NCBI RefSeq assembly: GCF_021155765.1
Contig: NC_060107.1
Span: 8,542,501-8,606,500, forward strand
DNA length: 64,000 bases
Reading direction: 5' to 3'
DNA from: Diprion similis
Lineage: Eukaryota; Arthropoda; Insecta; Hymenoptera; Diprionidae
The stretch's first letter is position 1. Each line of letters starts with the position of its first letter. Of this stretch, positions 11,789-23,485 are shown in pieces. The notes beneath the pieces were generated by a model. It was not told where the DNA came from. It did not search any database and saw only the letters and a program-made list of their open reading frames with translations. Position numbers and translations under genes: made by a program.

Positions 11789-13408
11789 ATGAATTTCCCG
11801 CCGTTCGGAGGCCATTTTCCTGGTACCATTCCGAGCATTCATCAATTTGCTACCGATAGTTCGGGAGGTGCGGGTGCTCGCTACGCCAATCATTTTCCCA
11901 ACCAGCCTCCAATAGGAGTGCCGGTTATGGGAAAATACAGATCAGAAGCTAACGGAGTTCAATCTTCACAGTCCCAAGTTATGATGAACAACAAGACTAG
12001 TTATCCAAATAGCAATGTTCACCATTATCCAAACGTTCCGTACTCCCAGGGTCAGCCAGTTCAGCAACGTCCAACAAACTCACCTGGCATGCAAGAAAAA
12101 CGTACTTATCATCAGGTGAGAAATAATCTTCATTGATCTTTATATAATTGCATGTCATTTTATTGTCACCTCAAAGCAATCAAAGCTTCGTCTGATATTC
12201 CTCTTGCTATTATTCATGTTATTGATCCATAATCATTTGGTCATTATCAGACAACAGAAACAATAAATCAGCAGGACGTGTGCAATCTTCTTCAAGACAA
12301 AGATAAGAGCAAGGATAAGAAGAGTGAGGATCATCAGCGCAACGGCGAAGCTACTACGAACGGTTCTCAACAAGATTATACGATGCATCAACATCATCAG
12401 CAGCATGCACACACGCAAACACCAGCAACAATGCCTGCTACATGGCAATCCCTAGCAACGCCTGGGTCAACGGTTGCAGATTATTTGAGTCACTTGCCGG
12501 CAAGTACTTTACCATTAAGTTTGCACCATTTTTTAAAGTATTCCGCTGAAAGTATCAAAAAAGAATCAGAAATGGCTCAGACCACATCCGTGGCTGTTGC
12601 GACGACGACAACACCAAACATCATGATGTCGCCGAACAATAAAAAGAAGAAAAAGAAGAAGGCACCCAAGGAGAAAAAGCCACGACCTAAACCAGGTGAA
12701 ATTCGTTTAACCACTGCTCTGGATGGTTCGACGCTTTACTGCTGTCCTGAATGCCATATGGCATATCCTGAAAGAGAACTTTTGGAACAACACTTACTTG
12801 GACACACGCTAGAGCGAAGATTCGTTTGCGATATATGTGGGGCCGGTTTGAAGCGCAAAGATCACCTGACCCGTCATAAACAGAGTCATAATCCAGAGAG
12901 ACCATACGTATGTACAGTGTGCTTAAAAGCTTTCAAAAGAAAGGAGCAGCTCACACTACACTTTGTGATACATTCCGGCGAGAAACGACACGTCTGCACC
13001 GAGTGTGGAAAAGGATTCTATAGAAAGGATCATCTTAGGAAGCATACCAGAAGCCATATTGCAAGACGAGTTAAGGCTGAACTCAGTCAGAATGCTGGTG
13101 AGCTCGAAAATGAATTCCTTATCAAACGTTTACCTCATTTCGGTGCTCACAAGTGAGCGTTTTATCATATGCCGCTAAAAATTTTCATTAAATACTAATG
13201 ATATCTATCGTTTCGTATGGTTTTGTTGAATGAATTTTCTAGCCGAGTTCGAATTCTCATGTAGGATTTATAATCACTGACTGAGAGCAAATTTCTAACA
13301 GGTACTCAACAAAACCAACAGCAAAACAACGCATCTAACATGCAGACGACAACGGTAACAGCGTCGTCAGTTCTTCCAGGGGGACATCCAGGTGCACTTT
13401 TATCCTGA
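11789..13408 (+). CDS. Zinc-finger gene B: tandem paralog of gene A
   Basis: Three coding exons, 11789-12115, 12251-13097 and 13302-13408, give 426 residues. The junctions are CATCAG|GTGAGA to TTATCAG (phase 0) and GCTG|GTGAGC to CTAACAG (phase 1). The start, 21 bases after an acceptor, matches gene A in opening (MNF-PF, then HQFAT). The WQSLATPGSTVADYLS block is at about residue 170-214, followed by a lysine-rich stretch. Four C2H2 fingers are at about C274-H294, C302-H322, C330-H350 and C358-H378, closely matching gene A. The third exon is Gln/Asn/Thr-rich and aligns in style with the gene A tail (NQQQ), supporting the second junction. If the donor at 13097 is skipped the frame ends at 13156 with a different tail. 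The TGA at 13406-13408 is followed by a long open extension. Presumed nuclear DNA-binding protein. Confidence 0.9.
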
Positions 13409-13603
13409 GCCCCGCCACCCGGGAACTTCCAGGTTCCCCACCCGAATAATATTATTCACCCGCACACCCCGCATCACACATTACATCATCACCACTTGGC
13501 AGCTGTTAATGTAGCGCATCAGTCAAGCACTACACCATTAGCAGCTGCCAGCCACTACCAGGCACATGAGTTGAGCTTTTTGGGGCATGTCAAAGATTTC
13601 TGA
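13409..13603 (+). CDS. 64-codon in-frame extension after the gene B TGA
   Basis: In the same frame as exon 3, 64 sense codons follow the TGA at 13406-13408 up to TGA 13601-13603. The residues are Pro/His/Ala-rich, with a HHHH run and an orderly end (SHYQAHELSFLGHVKDF), like the low-complexity tails of insect transcription factors. This looks like protein-coding sequence rather than random 3'UTR. It could be reached by stop readthrough, or by an unseen splice that skips the TGA; a phase-0 junction onto the acceptor at 13431-13432 (TTCCAG) would need an upstream phase-0 donor, and I see only a weak one. A sequence error at the TGA is also possible. Confidence 0.55.
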   Translation, partial: APPPGNFQVPHPNNIIHPHTPHHTLHHHHLAAVNVAHQSSTTPLAAASHYQAHELSFLGHVKDF

Positions 13604-16600
13604 GACAAGGTGACTACCTCTGTCAAGAGGATGTGTACTGTCAGGTAACTCGAATATAGTCGTGGAATAATAGGCGCATATGATAGAGTTTATATTCGCT
13701 GATCCGTGTGTTTCATGTGTGTACGGATTTTTTCCTTACATAATAATACGACTTGTACGACATTAGAGGTATTATTTGATGGGATCAGCTGTTATACTTT
13801 GTAAAGTTGTATTTTTCATCCTTTGAAGGCTTTGTGGTCGAGCGATAAACACAGTAGAATCAAAACATGAGTTACATTCGGGGGGGCTCTTTAAGTTTTT
13901 TACTTTTGTGAAGTTTCTTTTTCAACTTTTCATCTGTGGTAGGCAATGTTGGGTCAATTTCATATGAATGGCAAAATAGTGGCAACAATTTATTTGGGAC
14001 GATCACGAATATGCATTCGTGTTTATTACAACTTATCAGTTCAAACTGATGAAGAGTTATTGTAAAATGGGAAATTGACTTCATTGAAATATGAACAACT
14101 GCCACATATGCATAAGTAATAGGAGACATCCTTAATCATTCTATTGTTAGGTAAACATGTGATGTATTAGTGATTTTTTTTAACACAAATTAGATTGTGT
14201 TGAGGTTTATCAAAGTCCTTCACATTTAACGCTATGTGATTTTTCAGAAAGCTCTATAAATTATAAAACATAGTTACTCATATGTTGAAATATAGGATTC
14301 TGTGACCATAGAACATGGTTGGATCTGATATTCAAATAGTCAATCACGTGAAACGCAGAGTACCATATGCAGCAAGTGACAATTGCCATAATCATTAAAC
14401 ATTCACGTTTTCATACAAAACGAAAAACATCAAGATAGAATTATTGGCCATATAGCGAAATGTCCGTGCAAAGAATATCTATATATCTAGGTACCCTCTT
14501 CGTATTACGGTTTGTTGAATTTTATATTATCCTCCTAACTTCCAGTCGATTTCCATAGTTTCAATGATAGATTGCTGTTTTTGCTTAATTTGGTTTGCAG
14601 ATAGTTTTAAGTAAATATTTCATCCTGAAATACAAGTCGGCCAATAAGTTGGACGAACTGTTGATAGTCAAAGTAGTGTCTTTCTACTTTAAAATTTGTT
14701 GACAGCTGATGTCAACACATTGATGACACTGGTGAAATCATTGACCTATTAATTTTCGAACCAAATCGTAATACGCATAACGTGTACACGTACAAATATA
14801 TTTTCTTCCTATCAAATTTCTGTGAAACAATTATATCTATGTTTGTGATGCTTTTATAACCAGACAGTTCAAGGGAATGTTTGTCGCGGGCAAAAACCCG
14901 ATTTTTTCTGTTGAAAAACGCAGACATTAGCATCTGACACAAACGTCTTGCCATATTACGTAAAGAACATAATTTTTTTATTATAGGTTGATACTGGCTT
15001 AGCGTACATCGATAAAATCGCAAATATAAACGTATGTTTTCGTTAGAAAGTATGATAGGATAGTGCTTGATTCTGCAATTTCTCAAAATAACTTCACATA
15101 CCTTCTGGGCCGTACCTTCCGTTGCATGATAAGTTTGATCCATAATAATTAAAACCCTTGTATCAGTTTAGAAGGCATTTAACCACTGTACTATATATGA
15201 AATATGTGGCAATACCGAGAGAAACAATTTTATTTCAATTTTAAACAAAGTTATCAGTATTTTATACATTAAATCTAAATTTATTTTATGTGAAATCGTT
15301 ATTATAATTATTATTATTATTATTATTATTTGGGAAGCGTATTATTTACAAGGATGGAAAAATTTTGTATTTTTTTTTTTCTCTGCTAATGCTTTATAGT
15401 AATATTACGGTTGTTTTATATTTATGCAAACATTCTGTTGAATTTTTTTTTATTATTAATATAATTATGTAAATTCGGATTCCAATCATGTATCCCAACG
15501 ATTTGTAATATTCATTGAGTAGATTTTATTAGGTACGAAATCAGACTACCTATCTTTATTGTTTTCAATTTGGTATCCTAGCCTTTTGAAAGGACGAAAT
15601 ATGAATAGAAATATTGCAATCTCTTATTTACTAGTTGTGATAATCTTAGCAGCTATGATTTTACTGTATAATGTTTTTTTTAGGCGTGCCATTACATTTT
15701 TTGGTTTTTGATTTTATACTTTGTACGTAGATCAAATCATGCCAGAGTAATTTCTTGCCATAATTGCATTTATAATTTTCTTTAGTAAAGATGGCATGTA
15801 TTTTGCCATATGTTTTTCTATGATATTTATCTTTAATTATCAAAAATTCAGTTTACGAGACTGTTATATTGTGCAGCGGCAAGCAACAACAAATATGATT
15901 ATAGATTATATGAATAAAAGCTTACTCCGTAAACCCAAGCATGCAGTAAGGATTGCTGAATACTAAATTCTCTATACAATGAATTTGTTAGTTTTTACGA
16001 AATTAGAAATTGCTAAATGATTATTGGTAATAAATAAAATGATTAGCAAACTAATTCACATGATATCATTTTCGTTAAAGTATTCCATCTTCATTTAGTA
16101 TTCGGCAGTATCCCATGTAACTCTCTTGGTTAAATATATAGCAAGTAACAGGAAGATTCAGGTTTATCAGACCTCAAGTATAGGAATATACTAAACTATA
16201 CAGTATGTACTAAACTACATATTGGCATATATATTTATATATATATATATACATACATCTGCGTGTGTCTATATATATATACATATATATATATGTATAT
16301 AAATATGTGGTTTTTATATAAATACACCAGGCGTGAATGTGTGTGTATGTATGTAAGTATAAGTATACGTGTGCATGACAAGAAAAAAGACAAGAACAAA
16401 CTGAACTGTATTAAATACTCCACCGCCACGTACTTGTAATCGTAAAGACAAAAAAAAAAATAATAATAATAATGAAAAACATAAAAGTACACTCTAGAAT
16501 AAAGTTAGCCAGTAAGTTTGTATACAAATATTGAGATATAAGTTGAAGGAAAAAAAAAGAAAAAATGAATTAAACACGGTAGTTAGGGTCTTTAAGAAGA

Positions 16601-17297
16601 TACCCAGACTATGCAAAAATAAAAATAGCTTTACGATTTATAAAGAATTTTCCAAAGTATGCTGCACGTTCGAAGTCTGTCAAACGGTAAAGTTTGCTAT
16701 AATTGAAGAGGGCTTCTAAAATCTATATAGCTACACGTAAAACTATATGGCGACTAACTACGCTCAGACTTTACACGTATTGTTGCATAAATGTCAATCA
16801 TTTTTTTTCCGATTTCGTCATTCAACTTCGTGAAAAAGTATTATTAGTCTCATCAGTTTTTTTCATTCTTCTGTGTATGAGTAAAATTTTCACAAGTGTC
16901 AGTTATTATTACCAAAATCGTATTGAAATCAAACAATAAGTGTGTAAGGATGACTAGATACGGCTATTTAACACTGTAGTAATTAAGTACTCATTTATGA
17001 AAGTGTTGTAAAGCCTTGAGCTGGCTTCCTGCTTGGTCGCCATAATGAATTCAGCATATATGAAGTATTTTGTGTTGAAAAGTGTGGCTGAACAATTTTG
17101 TATAACGCGATTGCTAACTTAAAAAAAGATTTAAAAAAAAAACATAATAAAGAAAGAAAAGAGAAAAAAATTATCGAGGAATGCTTCGAACCGAGAAAAA
17201 GAAATATTTTTAGTAATATGAAAGAATAAATTTAACGGTAATGAAAATGTAATGACACTAAACCTGAGCGAAGGAAATATGTAAGTGTAACATTATG

Positions 17298-17344
<47 letters not shown>

Positions 17345-20300
17345 TGTATATATACATATACATATATATACATATATAGCTTTGAGCTAATATTATATTT
17401 TATCCACAAAATATAATTAGTATTCGTAACAATTTGAGTATAAGCATAATTAAAAGAAAACCCAAATATTAGTTATTTTCTGAACAGATTACATGAGTTT
17501 TGCCGACGACATAGAGTGAACGTATAATAATTTCGTGCGCCTAAAATGAAATATAAGATAATAAATATCAAATTTTATTTCAGAGAAAGCAGATAAAGCA
17601 ATATTTAAAATATGTATATGTACACGATGTTCTTTCTAAAGCCTCAATGCCTCGATACACTTCTGAATATTATTCTGATTCATGGAGATTGGACACTGAT
17701 AGACGAAATGAAATTAATGGTCTCAAAAATGAGAAGTAACACTCTATATGTGAATTTATTCTCCTATTCTTTGTATTCGAATTTTTTTGTTTCACTTTAT
17801 CTAACATATGACTAGCAATGGATAGAATTCCGACATTGTTTGACATTTCTAAAACCCATGGTTGTGAATCAATTTGTCTTATTACCTCAAACCAGTGTAC
17901 AGAATATCATCTGAAACGTAGTGAATCAAAATTATTAGAAACTTTTAATACGTATATTAAAACCCTAACGTCTCTCAGTGCCAATCTGTGAAACGAAATT
18001 CAAAACTTTGTAACCAAATGCAAAATGATAAACGAAAATCATATTTTTCTACAGTGTTGAAATTTATTTGTAACACTAAAATTATATGAATTTGAATAAT
18101 ATCTCAATACGTGATTAGGAATTATTCATATATTAAAACCACGCAATTATGTAGAACAAAAGTGAATGAATTATACGTGCGTGAAGGTACTCGGTAAAAC
18201 AGCAATTTAAAACTTATTTTCCACCACAGAAGTGATGAAAAGAGAAGCAAAATACAAAAAATAAATTTAAATAAAGATAAAAATATGAATATATAAATTC
18301 TTTGACATAGTACAAAATCTTCAACTTTTCCGATAGTGAGTGTCAACAATAGTGCGAATGACATAGCAATAGAGGGGGTGTTTTTGTGAAGTAACTTTTT
18401 CAGCAACAGTGAAATATTACTTATTTTCCACCTACATTTCGATCACATCTAAATTTGCATTCTGTCAATTTGACAATAGCCAATGAAGAAGTTACACGAT
18501 CGTTTTGTAAAAACTTTAAATTGATTTTATTTTGTTGAAATAGTATTACAAAACGTTGAAAGTTGCTAATTCATGAAAAATATTTGCTTGTATGTACAGT
18601 GATAAATTATTTTGAACTAGGACTTACTTTCTTAACAATCTAACTATAGGTACATGGTTAATAATGACCGTTTGCAAGCATCGTTTTATTATGTCTATTG
18701 AACTCTGGTTTTATTGTTACACTTTCATAGCATTTGTGTATCGTGTACCATTTTTCCACGGTATATGAATAGGTGTACCTATAAGTGATACCCAAAACAC
18801 TCTTGTTTAGCTTTCTTTTCTGACTGATATCAAAAATATTTTATAAATTATTAATTAATCCTTCTGTCGATCTCAGCATTTTTTTTTTTATAAACTGCAT
18901 AAACATTAACATTAGCAAAGAAAACAATAAATAAATGAATGTAGGCCACGGAATGAAAAGAAGCTCTAAGAAATTTTTAACATCTCCCAGCATTGACAGA
19001 AGTCTTTTAATAAACACCGTTTTACCTACTTGGATGCGGTGCTCATGAGATGTTGAGTAATGTGTATCCAAAGGTAAGTAAAAGCAAGAATATAAGTTTA
19101 ATTTCTTCCAAGATAAGTACGCGGATCAAAGTTCACAAGTTTTAGCAGACAGTCAAGCTCACTCTGAAGAAAAAATACCATGAATAAAGCACAAAACAAG
19201 GATATTGGCTGTTGGGAATTTAACTTCCTTAGATATTAAAAACCCAAACAATTCTAATCAATGAGTAGACAAATATCCATAGTACATATTTTTTTAATTG
19301 TATAATTGTATATAATAATGATTTATTAATTTAAATATGCTCGCTACAGTAAATAACAAACGTTAGTATATGTGAGTATTAATTGTTTTTTAAAAACTAT
19401 GAAGTTGAACCAATACAATAAATTCGTCTAGCTTCAATAATAAATATAATGTACAGATCGAATAGACAACAATGTGTGTACATGCATTTCTTTTGTATGA
19501 ATAATATTATACATGATATAAAGCTATACATAGAAATCGGACAGATACAGAGTTGCCGTTACTTTATTCTCACAAACAAAGTCATTGCATAGTTTATTTG
19601 CTATCATAGCAAAAAGCTAATTTATTCAACATACTGATTTAACAACATTGCAAACAATTATCCAAAAGACACGTACGTATAGAAAATTTCTGGCACTTTT
19701 TTCAATAATTAACGAAATATAAAAATCATTATGCTGTGTTGCGGTAATGTACCCCTTATAAAAAAAAGGGACACGTGGCAACTCCATACTCGTAATAGAT
19801 GGTTGTAAATATTACATACTAAATTTTAGTGGATAAGATACGTAATTTGATTTTTGTATCTATTATATATATTATATATACATGTGTGTGAGGGCGTGTA
19901 TATATTTATATGCAAGTATCATAAATAAGCATTGCTTGCTGCTAAAATATTGATATTTCATCATGGGTCCTATATTCTTTTACTAACTGCAGCATCAAGT
20001 TGATCATGCTGGAATAATTTAATACGTAGTGAATAATCATTCACCCGCTATGACAATGATCCGTCATTAGCTTAATTCATGAAAAGGTTATCATTATAAT
20101 AATAAGTAATGCTGCCAAACCTTACATAACAAATATTCAGTACTGAAATTTTGAAAATGTGTAACTCGATAACAATCAACACGTTTACATGCTTCCTTTA
20201 AATTAACGGAAGTGTCTGGTTGAGTTTTCAAAATTCCGGTCAATTTATCTGTCACAGGTACATACTCATCTCGAAAATTTTAAATTAAAACAAAGTGATA

Positions 20301-20890
20301 TAATAAATTAGAATAATACCTTAATTTCTACGTATTTGCATTAGCTACATCACTTTTAGGTGTATGCTGTGTGGTAGAAAATTGTTTTCAGATAATAACG
20401 CTTTGCATTGCTTGTATAAAAGCACACAGCAGCCTTAATTAACAATTCTAAATATAAAAACTATGAAACTCATACCATATCAATATTTTATGATACTCAT
20501 CATTATAAATCAATAGAGGGTTTTTATAGAGAGGAGTATCTTATTATTTTTGAGTTGGAAAAAAGTACTCATTGTCAACACAATTTTTGTTACAATGGGT
20601 AAAAAAAATTCTTTAGTGAATTGTCGAGTAGTAGGATTATAAAAGTGGATTGGAACGAATCCGCATACTCGGCATTCCATTAGAATCATATTGTGCAAGC
20701 AGCACAGCTTCAGAGAAAAAATTAGTAACGCATTATAACTATGATATATTTTACTTTGATCCCAATGAGAAATTTTACTCACCACATATCGTGGAAAAAA
20801 AATAATCTAACGCTTTTAGTTACTATGTATTTTTTTCGTGGTACCTTTAGTGCGTTTTCTTCAAATTCCCTGATTACTTAATTTTATCAC
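13604..20890. other. 3'UTR of gene B and intergenic A+T-rich DNA
   Basis: No supportable coding region on either strand in 7.3 kb. The open frames are short, A+T-driven and without recognisable motifs. It contains simple repeats: ATT units at about 15303-15331, TA-rich tracts at about 16226-16310 and a TA then CA tract at 17302-17345. AATAAA motifs are frequent, so the end of the gene B transcript cannot be fixed. Confidence 0.5.
17302..17345. repeat. (TA)n(CA)n microsatellite
   Basis: A compound TA followed by CA dinucleotide tract, with further TATA-rich sequence to about 17380. Confidence 0.85.
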
Positions 20891-20920
20891 ACTCAAATAC
20901 AGTAAACGAGAATAATCTTA

Positions 20921-20926
20921 TTTATT
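20921..20926 (-). terminator. Poly(A) signal candidate of gene C
   Basis: TTTATT on the plus strand is AATAAA on the minus strand, about 170 bases beyond the gene C stop. It is the closest canonical signal that I noticed. Confidence 0.4.
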
Positions 20927-21095
20927 TCAAATAGTATTCAGCACCATGGTTGAATTCTTATAGTAAGAAAAAAAAAAACGATGAAAAAAGGGTGAAAAGT
21001 CATCAATCATAGCGAAAAAAGAAAAATCATTCAATTAAAAGTAATGAATTCTAGGTAAACTATGTCATTAATGAACGAAAGCGATCTAGTCACAG

Positions 21096-22056
21096 CTAAG
21101 TGCGCAAAATAGAAAACGGTGGTGGTCCAGCTTGTCTCATCATCATTGCAAAATTGCTTAGTCCCTCTTCGTTTGAATTCTGGGCATTTTGATTATTTTG
21201 CGAATTACTCGAGTTGCTCTTATTTCTATTACCGCTGTGACTTTGCAGATGTTTCTTAAGGTGGTCTTTTCTATAGAACGCCTTACCACATTCTGTACAA
21301 ATTTGATTTTTACTACCTGAATGAATGATCATGTGTCGAGCAAGATGTTCATTACGTTTGAAAGCCTTACAGCACATCGAGCACTGATAAGGCCGGTCTT
21401 TGTTGTGACCTTGCTTGTGACGATCCAGATGCTCCTTGCGCTTCAAACTTGCTCCACAAATATCACAGATATGTGGCCGTTGCCTGTGATCTTCTAGATG
21501 CTCGTGCAGCGCATCTCGGTTTTCGAACCTGTACGCACACTCTGGGCAATGGTATACTAGCATACCTGTGGGGCAGTATTAATGTTACTGTTATGTAAAG
21601 AAAAACAGATGTTCTTGACGACTAAAAGGATAAATCACCGTTAATGTGCTGCGGCTCGACCTCAAATTCCAACTTTGGCCGAACATTTTGAAAGTTATGA
21701 GAAGAGTTGTTGCTATTATCTTCATATTTGAAAACATAAGGCAAACCTAAGGTGCTTGAACATCGTGCCAAGTACTCAGAAGTCAGTCTAAAGTCGATCT
21801 GCAACGGATCGGTCATTGTAGCAGCGTCTACTTTTTGAACGGTTTGCGTTCCAGATGATTGCTGTGTATTGTTTTGATTATTCTGCTGACAGAGTTCCTT
21901 ATTCCCACAGCTATTCTCGTTCCTGTTTTCATCTGTTTGCTGATTATGGGATCCCAGAGGTGGAGCATGTCCAGGATACGTGTAACCAGTCATGTTGGAT
22001 TGAATATCAGTCAAATATTTCGCATTACGCGAAGCATACGCCATTTTCATGTGCAT
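21096..22056 (-). CDS. Zinc-finger gene C: inverted, shorter paralog with four C2H2 fingers
   Basis: Two coding exons on the minus strand, 22056-21639 and 21565-21096, are separated by a 73-base intron (AACG|GTGATT to CCCCACAG, phase 1) and give 295 residues. The exon opens at an acceptor (GTCTTCAG, exon from 22081), and the first in-frame ATG is at 22056. Residues 1-139 are Asn/Gln-rich. They include a stretch (EYLARCSSTLGL) that resembles the DYLSRLPASTLPL block of genes A and B. Four fingers follow at about C146-H166, C173-H193, C201-H221 and C229-H249, then a Ser/Asn-rich tail. Finger helices (LKRKEHL, FYRKDHL) match genes A and B, so the DNA target may be similar. No named ortholog is recognised. 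A leader exon with two short upstream frames is likely at about 22.87-22.95 kb. Confidence 0.9.
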
Positions 22057-22865
22057 CTGGATTCCCACCGTAGATCGGGCACTGAAGACAAACAAAACAA
22101 AGGAATGAACAAACGGGTAAATAAATCATGTTTTTACGACAATCTTTTGATATGACATTTTATAATCATTTGTAAGAATTTTGTGTGTGAAAGTTTTTTC
22201 GCGCATTGATCATTTCAAACTTTCTCAAAGACACGTTTAATCGCGATTTTAATATATGCATTTCAAGCTAAGCAAATACTGATACGCTCAGTAATTGTGG
22301 TTAAAATTCCAAGTGTTTATAGTTCTTAGTGAGAATGAACGGCCGAAAATAAATTCGTGGCCATTTTCTTATTTCGTATATATTACGTAGTAAGATCCAG
22401 TTTTAAACGGAAGTGGAAAAATACGTTGATATCTATTATTTGCGGTACATAGTACTTGTGAATATTTACATACCTACGTGCGTACGGAGTGAAAATATGT
22501 ACATTGAAACGATACAGGTAATTATTTAACCAGATTCGAAACCGTTGAAATTCGAACGTTTCTTTCGATGAAAAAACACGCCGATCCGGAGAAAAATTAG
22601 CTTCGCAGTTCGCCGTACGAAATAATAATGAAATACTAGTATTTCAACTTCTACCGTGCAGTGTCCACCCTTATTAGGCAGTCCTGAGCATCGTTTCAAT
22701 TACAAGTTATTGAGCAGGTCAAGATACGAACGTAGGACGTTGAGCTAGACATTGATAAGCCGATGAACTAGGACCGCGCGCGATTATCTCTGATCGTCTA
22801 TTTCTAAATGAAACGTACAAATTTTGGGGAATATTTTTAAACCTAATGTATGACATGCCACTTAC

Positions 22866-22960
22866 CGTTCACCCGCATTATTCCCGCGAACTTTGTGGAC
22901 CTCTCGCCATTATTTGTTTGTATCGCACGCGGCCATCTTAGCCCATCAGCTGCTGGGGTG
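22866..22960 (-). promoter_or_regulatory. Probable promoter and leader exon of gene C
   Basis: A small CpG-richer patch on the minus strand ends in a strong donor (GAACG|GTAAGT, exon end 22866). It would splice to the acceptor at 22082-22083 over a 784-base intron. The leader would carry two upstream ATGs (22910 and 22878). Transcription start is inferred, not seen. Confidence 0.5.
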
Positions 22961-23440
22961 ATGTGATTTTCCTACATACCTGATATTTACCTATTGCAGT
23001 AGCATAGAGATGCTTTCATTGCTCGTTATGGTTATCCTTATTTCGAACAGATTCTTAAACCATCATTATGATTCGCAGAAAATGATCACGCCAATCGTTT
23101 CGTTTCGTTTTTTTACACTTCCGCGACAAGGTTCTTATTTTTACAGGGATTCGATTTTTTTTTTCTTCGTGAAAACAGCGCTGCTCAACTGACATTCGAT
23201 TAGCGCGATCGTGCAATTGAAATTAAGCACGTGAATAATTTCATTCAAATTATTCACTTCACATTCAGTCACGACGATTTTAACATTGGATTGATAACCT
23301 TGATAAATATTTCGTAGATTTTTGCAATAGAGAGAAAAATATAAACGGAGGAAGTCATAGGGAAATTAAAGAGCCACAACAGTAAATTTTTTTTTTTTTT
23401 TTTTAATAAATAGCTCAAGCATCGCTGAGTGATGGTAGCA
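22961..23440. other. Intergenic between gene C and ECSIT
   Basis: About 0.5 kb between the gene C promoter and the end of ECSIT. No gene seen; a T-rich run lies at about 23388-23404. Confidence 0.5.
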
Positions 23441-23445
23441 GATTT

Positions 23446-23451
23446 TTTATT
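23446..23451 (-). terminator. ECSIT poly(A) signal
   Basis: TTTATT on the plus strand (AATAAA on the minus strand) lies only about 35 bases past the ECSIT stop, implying a very short 3'UTR. Confidence 0.55.
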
Positions 23452-23485
23452 TACAATGTACAGGTGAAATTGTTTACACGAAAGT

